Made by a program: the position numbers and the translations under genes. Below, piece by piece: positions 28,158 to 41,625 of a stretch of DNA of 64,000 bases (position 1 is its first letter; the number at the start of each line of letters is the position of its first letter). Source of the DNA: Sinohyriopsis cumingii (taxonomy: Eukaryota; Mollusca; Bivalvia; Unionida; Unionidae); assembly GCA_028554795.2 (NCBI GenBank), contig JAPYKE020000505.1, forward strand, positions 124,001 to 188,000, in the 5' to 3' direction. Below the pieces are notes generated by a model. It was given only the letters and a program-made list of their open reading frames with translations. It did no database searches and was not told the DNA's origin.

Positions 28158-30414
28158 ATTCGTGGTACTTTATAACTACATCCCAAGTGAACTGATTCGT
28201 GGTACTTTATAACTACATCTCAAGTCATTTGATTCGTGGTACTTTATAACTACATCCCAAGTGAACTGATTCGTGGTACTTTATAACTACATCTCAAGTC
28301 ATTTGATTCAAGGTACTTTAGGACTATATCCCAAGTGAACTGATTCGTGGTACTTTATAACTACATCTCAAGTCATTTGATTCGTGGTACTTTATAACTA
28401 CATCTCAAGTCATTTGATTCGTGGTACTTTATAACTACATCCCAAGTGAACTGATTCGTGGTACTTTATAACTACATCTCAAGTCATTTGATTCGTGGTA
28501 CTTTATAACTACATCCCAAGTGAACTGATTCGTGGTACTTTATAACTACATCTCAAGTCATTTGATTCAAGGTACTTTAGGACTATATCCCAAGTGAACT
28601 GATTCGTGGTACTTTATAACTACATCTCAAGTCATTTGATTCCAGGTACTTTATAACTACATCTCAAGTCATTTGATTCGTGGTACTTTATAACTACATC
28701 TCAAGTCATTTGATTCGTGGTACTTTATAACTACATCCCAAGTGAACTGATTCGTGGTACTTTATAACTACATCTCAAGTCATTTGATTCGTCGTACTTT
28801 ATAACTACATCTCAAGTCATTTGATTCATGGTACTTTATAACTACATCTCAAGTCATTTGATTCGTGGTACTTTATAACTACATCTCAAGTCATTTGATT
28901 CGTGGTACTTTATAACTACATCTCAAGTCATTTGATTCGTGGTACTTTATAACTACATCTCAAGTCATTTGATTCGTGGTACTTTATAACTACATCCCAA
29001 GTGAACTGATTCGTGGTACTTTATAACTACATCTCAAGTCATTTGATTCGTGGTACTTTATAACTACATCTCAAGTCATTTGATTCATGGTACTTTAGGA
29101 CTATATCCCAAGTGAACTGATTCGTGGTACTTTATAACTACATCTCAAGTCATTTGATTCGTGGTACTTTATAACTACATCTCAAGTCATTTGATTCATG
29201 GTACTTTAGGACTATATCCCAAGTGAACTGATTCGTGGTACTTTATAACTACATCTCAAGTCATTTGATTCGTGGTACTTTATAACTACATCTCAAGTCA
29301 TTTGATTCGTGGTACTTTATAACTACATCTCAAGTCATTTGATTCATGGTACTTTAGGACTATATCCCAAGTGAACTGATTCGTGGTACTTTATAACTAC
29401 ATCTCAAGTCATTTGATTCGTGGTACTTTATAACTACATCTCAAGTCATTTGATTCGTGGTACTTTATAACTACATCTCAAGTCATTTGATTCATGGTAC
29501 TTTAGGACTATGTCCCAAGTGAACTGATTCGTGGTACTTTATAACTACATCTCAAGTCATTTGATTCGTGGTACTTTATAACTACATCTCAAGTCATTTG
29601 ATTCGTGGTACTTTATAAATACATCTCAAGTCATTTGATTCGTGGGACTTTATAACTACATCTCAAGTCATTTGATTCGTGGTACTTTATAACTACATCT
29701 CAAGTCATTTGATTCATGGTACTTTATAACTACATCTCAAGTCATTTGATTCGTGGTACTTTATAACTACATCTCAAGTCATTTGATTCGTGGTACTTTA
29801 TAACTACATCTCAAGTCATTTGATTCGTGGTACTTTATAACTACATCTCAAGTCATTTGATTCGTGGTACTTTATAACTACATCCCAAGTGAACTGATTC
29901 GTGGTACTTTATAACTACATCTCAAGTCATTTGATTCGTGGTACTTTATAATTACATCTCAAGTCATTTGATTCATGGTACTTTAGGACTATATCCCAAG
30001 TGAACTGATTCGTGGTACTTTATAACTACATCTCAAGTCATTTGATTCATGGTACTTTATAACTACATCTCAAGTCATTTGATTCGTGGTACTTTATAAC
30101 TACATCCCAAGTGAACTGATTCGTGGTACTTTATAACTACATCCCAAGTGAACTGATTCGTGGTACTTTATAACTACATCTCAAGTCATTTGATTCGTGG
30201 TACTTTATAACTACATCTCAAGTCATTTGATTCGTGGTACTTTATAACTACATCTCAAGTCATTTGATTCATGGTACTTTATAACTACATCTCAAGTCAT
30301 TTGATTCGTGGTACTTTATAACTACATCCCAAGTGAACTGATTCGTGGTACTTTATAACTACATCTCAAGTCATTTGATTCATGGTACTTTAGGACTATA
30401 TCCCAAGTGAACTG

Positions 30415-33152
30415 ATTCGTGGTACTTTATAACTACATCTCAAGTCATTTGATTCATGGTACTTTAGGACTTTATCCCAAGTGAACTCATTCGTGGTACT
30501 TTATAACTACATCTCAAGTCATTTGATTCGTGGTACTTTATAACTACATCTCAAGTCATTTGATTCGTGGTACTTTATAACTACATCCCAAGTGAACTGA
30601 TTCGTGGTACTTTATAACTACATCTCAAGTCATTTGATTCGTGGTACTTTATAACTACATCCCAAGTGAACTGATTCATGGTACTTTATAACTACATCTC
30701 AAGTCATTTGATTCGTGGTACTTTATAACTACATCTCAAGTCATTTGATTCGTGGTACTTTATAACTACATCTCAAGTCATTTGATTCGTGGTACTTTAT
30801 AACTACATCTCAAGTCATTTGATTCGTGGTACTTTATAACTACATCTCAAGTCATTTGATTCATGGTACTTTAGGACTATATCTCAAGTCATTTGATTCG
30901 TGGTACTTTATAACTACATCCCAAGTGAACTGATTCGTGGTACTTTATAACTACATCTCAAGTCATTTGATTCGTGGTACTTTAGGACTATATCCCAAGT
31001 GAACTGATTCGTGGTACTTTATAACTACATCTCAAGTCATTTGATTCGTGGTACTTTATAACTACATCCCAAGTGAACTGATTCGTGGTACTTTATAACT
31101 ACATCTCAAGTCATTTGATTCGTGGTACTTTATAACTACATCCCAAGTGAAGTGATTCGTGGTACTTTATAACTACATCTCAAGTCATTTGATTCGTGGT
31201 ACTTTATAACTACATCTCAAGTCATTTGATTCATGGTACTTTAGGACTATATCCCAAGTGAACTGATTCGTGGTACTTTATAACTACATCTCAAGTCATT
31301 TGATTCGTGGTACTTTATAACTACATCTCAAGTCATTTGATTCGTGGTACTTTATAACTACATCTCAAGTCATTTGATTCATGGTACTTTAGGACTATAT
31401 CCCAAGTGAACTGATTCGTGGTACTTTATAACTACATCTCAAGTCATTTGATTCGTGGTACTTTATAACTACATCCCAAGTGAACTGATTCGTGGTACTT
31501 TATAACTACATCTCAAGTCATTTGATTCGTGGTACTTTATAACTACATCCCAAGTGAACTGATTCGTGGTACTTTATAACTACATCTCAGGTCATTTGAT
31601 TCAAGGTACTTTAGGACTATATCCCAAGTGAACTGATTCGTGGTACTTTATAACTACATCTCAAGTCATTTGATTCGTGGTACTTTATAACTACATCTCA
31701 AGTCATTTGATTCGTGGTACTTTATAACTACATCCCAAGTGAACTGATTCGTGGTACTTTATAACTACATCTCAAGTCATTTGATTCATGGTACTTTAGG
31801 ACTATATCCCAAGTGAACTGATTCGTGGTACTTTATAACTACATCTCAAGTCATTTGATTCCAGGTACTTTATAACTACATCTCAAGTCATTTGATTCGT
31901 GGTACTTTATAACTACATCTCAAGTCATTTGATTCGTGGTACTTTATAACTACATCCCAAGTGAACTGATTCGTGGTACTTTATAACTACATCTCAAGTC
32001 ATTTGATTCGTCGTACTTTATAACTACATCTCAAGTCATTTGATTCATGGTACTTTATAACTACATCTCAAGTCATTTGATTCGTGGTACTTTATAACTA
32101 CATCTCAAGTCATTTGATTCGTGGTACTTTATAACTACATCTCAAGTCATTTGATTCGTGGTACTTTATAACTACATCTCAAGTCATTTGATTCGTGGTA
32201 CTTTATAACTACATCCCAAGTGAACTGATTCGTGGTACTTTATAACTGCATCTCAAGTCATTTGATTCGTGGTACTTTATAACTACATCTCAAGTCATTT
32301 GATTCATGGTACTTTAGGACTATATCCCAAGTGAACTGATTCGTGGTACTTTATAACTACATCTCAAGTCATTTGATTCGTGGTACTTTATAACTACATC
32401 TCAAGTCATTTGATTCATGGTACTTTAGGACTATATCCCAAGTGAACTGATTCGTGGTACTTTATAACTACATCTCAAGTCATTTGATTCGTGGTACTTT
32501 ATAACTACATCTCAAGTCATTTGATTCGTGGTACTTTATAACTACATCCCAAGTGAAGTGATTCGTGGTACTTTATAACTACATCTCAAGTCATTTGATT
32601 CGTGGTACTTTATAACTACATCTCAAGTCATTTGATTCATGGTACTTTAGGACTATATCCCAAGTGAACTGATTCGTGGTACTTTATAACTACATCTCAA
32701 GTCATTTGATTCGTGGTACTTTATAACTACATCTCAAGTCATTTGATTCATGGTACTTTAGGACTATATCCCAAGTGAACTGATTCGTGGTACTTTATAA
32801 CTACATCTCAAGTCATTTGATTCGTGGTACTTTATAACTACATCTCAAGTCATTTGATTCGTGGTACTTTATAACTACATCTCAAGTCATTTGATTCATG
32901 GTACTTTAGGACTATATCCCAAGTGAACTGATTCGTGGTACTTTATAACTACATCTCAAGTCATTTGATTCGTGGTACTTTATAACTACATCCCAAGTGA
33001 ACTGATTCGTGGTACTTTATAACTACATCTCAAGTCATTTGATTCGTGGTACTTTATAACTACATCCCAAGTGAACTGATTCGTGGTACTTTATAACTAC
33101 ATCTCAAGTCATTTGATTCAAGGTACTTTAGGACTATATCCCAAGTGAACTG
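30415..33152 (+). repeat. Y-unit internal duplication, copy 1 in S5
   Basis: About 74 monomers. Contains GAACTC (monomer ending 30488), recombinant monomer 30859, GAAGTG ending 31154, TTCAAGG 31599, TTCCAGG 31858 and ACTGCATC 32228, and closes with a second TTCAAGG at 33116. That last TTCAAGG is not followed by TTCCAGG seven monomers later, as elsewhere, because the second copy begins there. Confidence 0.82.
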
Positions 33153-36038
33153 ATTCGTGGTACTTTATAACTACATCTCAAGTCATTTGATTCATGGTAC
33201 TTTAGGACTATATCCCAAGTGAACTCATTCGTGGTACTTTATAACTACATCTCAAGTCATTTGATTCGTGGTACTTTATAACTACATCTCAAGTCATTTG
33301 ATTCGTGGTACTTTATAACTACATCCCAAGTGAACTGATTCGTGGTACTTTATAACTACATCTCAAGTCATTTGATTCGTGGTACTTTATAACTACATCC
33401 CAAGTGAACTGATTCATGGTACTTTATAACTACATCTCAAGTCATTTGATTCGTGGTACTTTATAACTACATCCCAAGTGAACTGATTCGTGGTACTTTA
33501 TAACTACATCTCAAGTCATTTGATTCGTGGTACTTTATAACTACATCCCAAGTGAACTGATTCATGGTACTTTATAACTACATCTCAAGTCATTTGATTC
33601 GTGGTACTTTATAACTACATCTCAAGTCATTTGATTCGTGGTACTTTATAACTACATCTCAAGTCATTTGATTCGTGGTACTTTATAACTACATCTCAAG
33701 TCATTTGATTCGTGGTACTTTATAACTACATCTCAAGTCATTTGATTCATGGTACTTTAGGACTATATCTCAAGTCATTTGATTCGTGGTACTTTATAAC
33801 TACATCCCAAGTGAACTGATTCGTGGTACTTTATAACTACATCTCAAGTCATTTGATTCGTGGTACTTTAGGACTATATCCCAAGTGAACTGATTCGTGG
33901 TACTTTATAACTACATCTCAAGTCATTTGATTCGTGGTACTTTATAACTACATCCCAAGTGAACTGATTCGTGGTACTTTATAACTACATCTCAAGTCAT
34001 TTGATTCGTGGTACTTTATAACTACATCCCAAGTGAAGTGATTCGTGGTACTTTATAACTACATCTCAAGTCATTTGATTCGTGGTACTTTATAACTACA
34101 TCTCAAGTCATTTGATTCATGGTACTTTAGGACTATATCCCAAGTGAACTGATTCGTGGTACTTTATAACTACATCTCAAGTCATTTGATTCGTGGTACT
34201 TTATAACTACATCTCAAGTCATTTGATTCGTGGTACTTTATAACTACATCTCAAGTCATTTGATTCATGGTACTTTAGGACTATATCCCAAGTGAACTGA
34301 TTCGTGGTACTTTATAACTACATCTCAAGTCATTTGATTCGTGGTACTTTATAACTACATCCCAAGTGAACTGATTCGTGGTACTTTATAACTACATCTC
34401 AAGTCATTTGATTCGTGGTACTTTATAACTACATCCCAAGTGAACTGATTCGTGGTACTTTATAACTACATCTCAGGTCATTTGATTCAAGGTACTTTAG
34501 GACTATATCCCAAGTGAACTGATTCGTGGTACTTTATAACTACATCTCAAGTCATTTGATTCGTGGTACTTTATAACTACATCTCAAGTCATTTGATTCG
34601 TGGTACTTTATAACTACATCCCAAGTGAACTGATTCGTGGTACTTTATAACTACATCTCAAGTCATTTGATTCATGGTACTTTAGGACTATATCCCAAGT
34701 GAACTGATTCGTGGTACTTTATAACTACATCTCAAGTCATTTGATTCCAGGTACTTTATAACTACATCTCAAGTCATTTGATTCGTGGTACTTTATAACT
34801 ACATCTCAAGTCATTTGATTCGTGGTACTTTATAACTACATCCCAAGTGAACTGATTCGTGGTACTTTATAACTACATCTCAAGTCATTTGATTCGTCGT
34901 ACTTTATAACTACATCTCAAGTCATTTGATTCATGGTACTTTATAACTACATCTCAAGTCATTTGATTCGTGGTACTTTATAACTACATCTCAAGTCATT
35001 TGATTCGTGGTACTTTATAACTACATCTCAAGTCATTTGATTCGTGGTACTTTATAACTACATCTCAAGTCATTTGATTCGTGGTACTTTATAACTACAT
35101 CCCAAGTGAACTGATTCGTGGTACTTTATAACTGCATCTCAAGTCATTTGATTCGTGGTACTTTATAACTACATCTCAAGTCATTTGATTCATGGTACTT
35201 TAGGACTATATCCCAAGTGAACTGATTCGTGGTACTTTATAACTACATCTCAAGTCATTTGATTCGTGGTACTTTATAACTACATCTCAAGTCATTTGAT
35301 TCATGGTACTTTAGGACTATATCCCAAGTGAACTGATTCGTGGTACTTTATAACTACATCTCAAGTCATTTGATTCGTGGTACTTTATAACTACATCTCA
35401 AGTCATTTGATTCGTGGTACTTTATAACTACATCCCAAGTGAAGTGATTCGTGGTACTTTATAACTACATCTCAAGTCATTTGATTCGTGGTACTTTATA
35501 ACTACATCTCAAGTCATTTGATTCATGGTACTTTAGGACTATATCCCAAGTGAACTGATTCGTGGTACTTTATAACTACATCTCAAGTCATTTGATTCGT
35601 GGTACTTTATAACTACATCTCAAGTCATTTGATTCATGGTACTTTAGGACTATATCCCAAGTGAACTGATTCGTGGTACTTTATAACTACATCTCAAGTC
35701 ATTTGATTCGTGGTACTTTATAACTACATCTCAAGTCATTTGATTCGTGGTACTTTATAACTACATCTCAAGTCATTTGATTCATGGTACTTTAGGACTA
35801 TATCCCAAGTGAACTGATTCGTGGTACTTTATAACTACATCTCAAGTCATTTGATTCGTGGTACTTTATAACTACATCCCAAGTGAACTGATTCGTGGTA
35901 CTTTATAACTACATCTCAAGTCATTTGATTCGTGGTACTTTATAACTACATCCCAAGTGAACTGATTCGTGGTACTTTATAACTACATCTCAAGTCATTT
36001 GATTCAAGGTACTTTAGGACTATATCCCAAGTGAACTG
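33153..36038 (+). repeat. Y-unit internal duplication, copy 2 in S5
   Basis: 78 monomers: GAACTC monomer ending 33226, recombinant monomer 33745, TTCAAGG 34485, TTCCAGG 34744, ACTGCATC 35114, second TTCAAGG 36002. Four extra monomers lie between GAACTC and the recombinant monomer (15 apart, not 11), from repetition of an A-B-A-B/D stretch around 33413-33600. Apart from those four, the marker order matches copy 1. Confidence 0.82.
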
Positions 36039-38147
36039 ATTCGTGGTACTTTATAACTACATCTCAAGTCATTTGATTCGTGGTACTTTATAACTACATC
36101 TCAAGTCATTTGATTCGTGGTACTTTATAACTACATCCCAAGTGAACTGATTCGTGGTACTTTATAACTACATCTCAAGTCATTTGATTCATGGTACTTT
36201 AGGACTATATCCCAAGTGAACTGATTCGTGGTACTTTATAACTACATCTCAAGTCATTTGATTCCAGGTACTTTATAACTACATCTCAAGTCATTTGATT
36301 CGTGGTACTTTATAACTACATCTCAAGTCATTTGATTCGTGGTACTTTATAACTACATCTCAAGTCATTTGATTCGTGGTACTTTATAACTACATCTCAA
36401 GTCATTTGATTCGTGGTACTTTATAACTACATCTCAAGTCATTTGATTCGTGGTACTTTATAACTACATCCCAAGTGAACTGATTCGTGGTACTTTATAA
36501 CTACATCTCAAGTCATTTGATTCGTGGTACTTTATAACTACATCTCAAGTCATTTGATTCATGGTACTTTAGGACTATATCCCAAGTGAACTGATTCGTG
36601 GTACTTTATAACTACATCTCAAGTCATTTGATTCGTCGTACTTTATAACTACATCTCAAGTCATTTGATTCATGGTACTTTATAACTACATCTCAAGTCA
36701 TTTGATTCGTGGTACTTTATAACTACATCTCAAGTCATTTGATTCGTGGTACTTTATAACTACATCTCAAGTCATTTGATTCGTGGTACTTTATAACTAC
36801 ATCTCAAGTCATTTGATTCGTGGTACTTTATAACTACATCCCAAGTGAACTGATTCGTGGTACTTTATAACTACATCTCAAGTCATTTGATTCGTGGTAC
36901 TTTATAACTACATCTCAAGTCATTTGATTCATGGTACTTTAGGACTATATCCCAAGTGAACTGATTCGTGGTACTTTATAACTACATCTCAAGTCATTTG
37001 ATTCGTGGTACTTTATAACTACATCTCAAGTCATTTGATTCATGGTACTTTAGGACTATATCCCAAGTGAACTGATTCGTGGTACTTTATAACTACATCT
37101 CAAGTCATTTGATTCGTGGTACTTTATAACTACATCTCAAGTCATTTGATTCGTGGTACTTTATAACTACATCTCAAGTCATTTGATTCATGGTACTTTA
37201 GGACTATATCCCAAGTGAACTGATTCGTGGTACTTTATAACTACATCTCAAGTCATTTGATTCGTGGTACTTTATAACTACATCTCAAGTCATTTGATTC
37301 GTGGTACTTTATAACTACATCTCAAGTCATTTGATTCATGGTACTTTAGGACTATGTCCCAAGTGAACTGATTCGTGGTACTTTATAACTACATCTCAAG
37401 TCATTTGATTCGTGGTACTTTATAACTACATCTCAAGTCATTTGATTCGTGGTACTTTATAAATACATCTCAAGTCATTTGATTCGTGGGACTTTATAAC
37501 TACATCTCAAGTCATTTGATTCGTGGTACTTTATAACTACATCTCAAGTCATTTGATTCATGGTACTTTATAACTACATCTCAAGTCATTTGATTCGTGG
37601 TACTTTATAACTACATCTCAAGTCATTTGATTCGTGGTACTTTATAACTACATCTCAAGTCATTTGATTCGTGGTACTTTATAACTACATCTCAAGTCAT
37701 TTGATTCGTGGTACTTTATAACTACATCCCAAGTGAACTGATTCGTGGTACTTTATAACTACATCTCAAGTCATTTGATTCGTGGTACTTTATAATTACA
37801 TCTCAAGTCATTTGATTCATGGTACTTTAGGACTATATCCCAAGTGAACTGATTCGTGGTACTTTATAACTACATCTCAAGTCATTTGATTCATGGTACT
37901 TTATAACTACATCTCAAGTCATTTGATTCGTGGTACTTTATAACTACATCCCAAGTGAACTGATTCGTGGTACTTTATAACTACATCCCAAGTGAACTGA
38001 TTCGTGGTACTTTATAACTACATCTCAAGTCATTTGATTCGTGGTACTTTATAACTACATCTCAAGTCATTTGATTCGTGGTACTTTATAACTACATCTC
38101 AAGTCATTTGATTCGTGGTACTTTATAACTACATCTCAAGTCATTTG

Positions 38148-41100
38148 ATTCATGGTACTTTATAACTACATCTCAAGTCATTTGATTCGTGGTACTTTAT
38201 AACTACATCCCAAGTGAACTGATTCGTGGTACTTTATAACTACATCTCAAGTCATTTGATTCATGGTACTTTAGGACTATATCCCAAGTGAACTGATTCG
38301 TGGTACTTTATAACTACATCTCAAGTCATTTGATTCATGGTACTTTAGGACTATATCCCAAGTGAACTCATTCGTGGTACTTTATAACTACATCTCAAGT
38401 CATTTGATTCGTGGTACTTTATAACTACATCTCAAGTCATTTGATTCGTGGTACTTTATAACTACATCCCAAGTGAACTGATTCGTGGTACTTTATAACT
38501 ACATCTCAAGTCATTTGATTCGTGGTACTTTATAACTACATCCCAAGTGAACTGATTCATGGTACTTTATAACTACATCTCAAGTCATTTGATTCATGGT
38601 ACTTTAGGACTATATCCCAAGTGAACTGATTCGTGGTACTTTATAACTACATCTCAAGTCATTTGATTCATGGTACTTTAGGACTATATCCCAAGTGAAC
38701 TGATTCGTGGTACTTTATAACTACATCTCAAGTCATTTGATTCGTGGTACTTTATAACCACATCTCAAGTCATTTGATTCGTGGTACTTTATAACTACAT
38801 CCCAAGTGAACTGATTCGTGGTACTTTATAACTACATCTCAAGTCATTTGATTCGTGGTACTTTATAACTACATCCCAAGTGAACTGATTCGTGGTACTT
38901 TATAACTACATCTCAAGTCATTTGATTCATGGTACTTTAGGACTATATCCCAAGTGAACTGATTCGTGGTACTTTATAACTACATCTCAAGTCATTTGAT
39001 TCATGGTACTTTAGGACTATATCCCATGTGAACTGATTCGTGGTACTTTATAACTACATCTCAAGTCATTTGATTCGTGGTACTTTATAACTACATCTCA
39101 AGTCATTTGATTCGTGGTACTTTATAACTACATCTCAAGTCATTTGATTCGTGGTACTTTATAACTACATCTCAAGTCATTTGATTCATGGTACTTTAGG
39201 ACTACATCCCAAGTGAACTGATTCGTGGTACTTTATAACTACATCTCAAGTCATTTGATTCATGGTACTTTATAACTACATCTCAAGTCATTTGATTCAT
39301 GGTACTTTAGGACTATATCCCAAGTGAACTGATTCGTGGTACTTTATAACTACATCTCAAGTCATTTGATTCATGGTACTTTAGGACTATATCCCAAGTG
39401 AACTGATTCGTGGTACTTTATAACTACATCTCAAGTCATTTGATTCGTGGTACTTTATAACTACATCTCAAGTCATTTGATTCGTGGTACTTTATAACTA
39501 CATCTCAAGTCATTTGATTCATGGTACTTTAGGACTATATCCCAAGTGAACTGATTCGTGGTACTTTATAACTACATCTCAAGTCATTTGATTCATGGTA
39601 CTTTATAACTACATCTCAAGTCATTTGATTCATGGTACTTTAGGACTATATCCCAAGTGAACTGATTCGTGGTACTTTATAACTACATCTCAAGTCATTT
39701 GATTCGTGGTACTTTATAACTACATCTCAAGTCATTTGATTCATGGTACTTTAGGACTATATCCCAAGTGAACTGATTCGTGGTACTTTATAACTACATC
39801 TCAAGTCATTTGATTCATGGTACTTTAGGACTATATCCCAAGTGAACTGATTCGTGGTACTTTATAACTACATCTCAAGTCATTTGATTCGTGGTACTTT
39901 ATAACTACATCTCAAGTCATTTGATTCATGGTACTTTAGGACTATATCCCAAGTGAACTGATTCGTGGTACTTTATAACTACATCTCAAGTCATTTGATT
40001 CGTGGTACTTTATAACTACATCTCAAGTCATTTGATTCATGGTACTTTAGGACTATATCCCAAGTGAACTGATTCGTGGTACTTTATAACTACATCTCAA
40101 GTCATTTGATTCATCGTACTTTAGGACTATATCCCAAGTGAACTGATTCGTGGTACTTTATAACTACATCTCAAGTCATTTGATTCGTGGTACTTTATAA
40201 CTACATCTCAAGTCATTTGATTCGTGGTACTTTATAACTACATCTCAAGTCATTTGATTCGTGGTACTTTATAACTACATCTCAAGTCATTTGATTCATG
40301 GTACTTTAGGACAATATCCCAAGTGAACTGATTCGTGGTACTTTATAACTACATCTCAAGTCATTTGATTCGTGGTACTTTATAACTACATCTCAAGTCA
40401 TTTGATTCATGGTACTTTAGGACTATATCCCAAGTGAACTGATTCGTGGTACTTTATAACTACATCTCAAGTCATTTGATTCGTGGTACTTTATAACTAC
40501 ATCTCAAGTCATTTGATTCGTGGTACTTTATAACTACATCCCAAGTGAACTGATTCGTGGTACTTTATAACTACATCTCAAGTCATTTGATTCATGGTAC
40601 TTTATAACTACATCTCAAGTCATTTGATTCATGGTACTTTATAACTACATCTCAAGTCATTTGATTCGTGGTACTTTATAACTACATCCCAAGTGAACTG
40701 ATTCGTGGTACTTTATAACTACATCTCAAGTCATTTGATTCATGGTACTTTAGGACTATATCCCAAGTGAACTGATTCGTGGTACTTTATAACTACATCT
40801 CAAGTCATTTGATTCATGGTACTTTAGGACTATATCCCAAGTGAACTGATTCGTGGTACTTTATAACTACATCTCAAGTCATTTGATTCGTGGTACTTTA
40901 TAACTACATCTCAAGTCATTTGATTCGTGGTACTTTATAACTACATCTCAAGTCATTTGATTCATGGTACTTTATAACTACATCTCAAGTCATTTGATTC
41001 ATGGTACTTTAGGACTATATCTCAAGTCATTTGATTCGTGGTACTTTATAACTACATCCCAAGTGAACTGATTCGTGGTACTTTATAACTACATCTCAAG

Positions 41101-41625
41101 TCATTTGATTCGTGGTACTTTAGGACTATATCCCAAGTGAACTGATTCGTGGTACTTTATAACTACATCTCAAGTCATTTGATTCGTGGTACTTTATAAC
41201 TACATCCCAAGTGAACTGATTCGTGGTACTTTATAACTACATCTCAAGTCATTTGATTCGTGGTACTTTATAACTACATCCCAAGTGAAGTGATTCGTGG
41301 TACTTTATAACTACATCTCAAGTCATTTGATTCGTGGTACTTTATAACTACATCTCAAGTCATTTGATTCATGGTACTTTAGGACTATATCCCAAGTGAA
41401 CTGATTCGTGGTACTTTATAACTACATCTCAAGTCATTTGATTCGTGGTACTTTATAACTACATCTCAAGTCATTTGATTCGTGGTACTTTATAACTACA
41501 TCTCAAGTCATTTGATTCATGGTACTTTAGGACTATATCCCAAGTGAACTGATTCGTGGTACTTTATAACTACATCTCAAGTCATTTGATTCGTGGTACT
41601 TTATAACTACATCTCAAGTCATTTG
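38148..41625 (+). repeat. 94-monomer module, copy 1 in S6
   Basis: Opens with D at 38148; GAACTC monomer ends at 38369, ATCGTAC 40109, GACAAT 40294. It lacks TAATTAC at +2, as expected of a copy 1, but also lacks ACAACATC at +41 and the terminal TATAGCTAC. It may thus represent the state before those two changes arose. Confidence 0.84.

Larger units (their letters stand above)
20536..29600 (+). repeat. HOR segment S4: 245-monomer X unit
   Basis: 9,065 bp. Markers sit exactly 390 monomers (14,430 bp) after those of S2: TAAATAC 20536, ATCGTAC 23200 and 26678, GACAAT 23385 and 26863, TACGAC 25568, TTCGTCC 27603. The tail holds two extra monomers around 28490-28570, where an A-B step and a second TTCAAGG monomer are inserted; TTCAAGG appears twice seven monomers apart. 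This raises the later offset from S2 to 392. Confidence 0.87.
29601..37444 (+). repeat. HOR segment S5: 212-monomer Y unit with internal duplication
   Basis: 7,844 bp. The first half aligns with S3 at an offset of 391 monomers: C-left/A-right monomer 30859, TTCAAGG 31599, TTCCAGG 31858, ACTGCATC 32228. The leader is one A monomer short, so GAACTC lies at +23 instead of +24. A 74- to 78-monomer block is then repeated (separate entries). The tail has six extra monomers (222 bp) between TTCCAGG at 36261 and TTCGTCG at 36631, ten monomers apart where four is normal. Confidence 0.84.
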
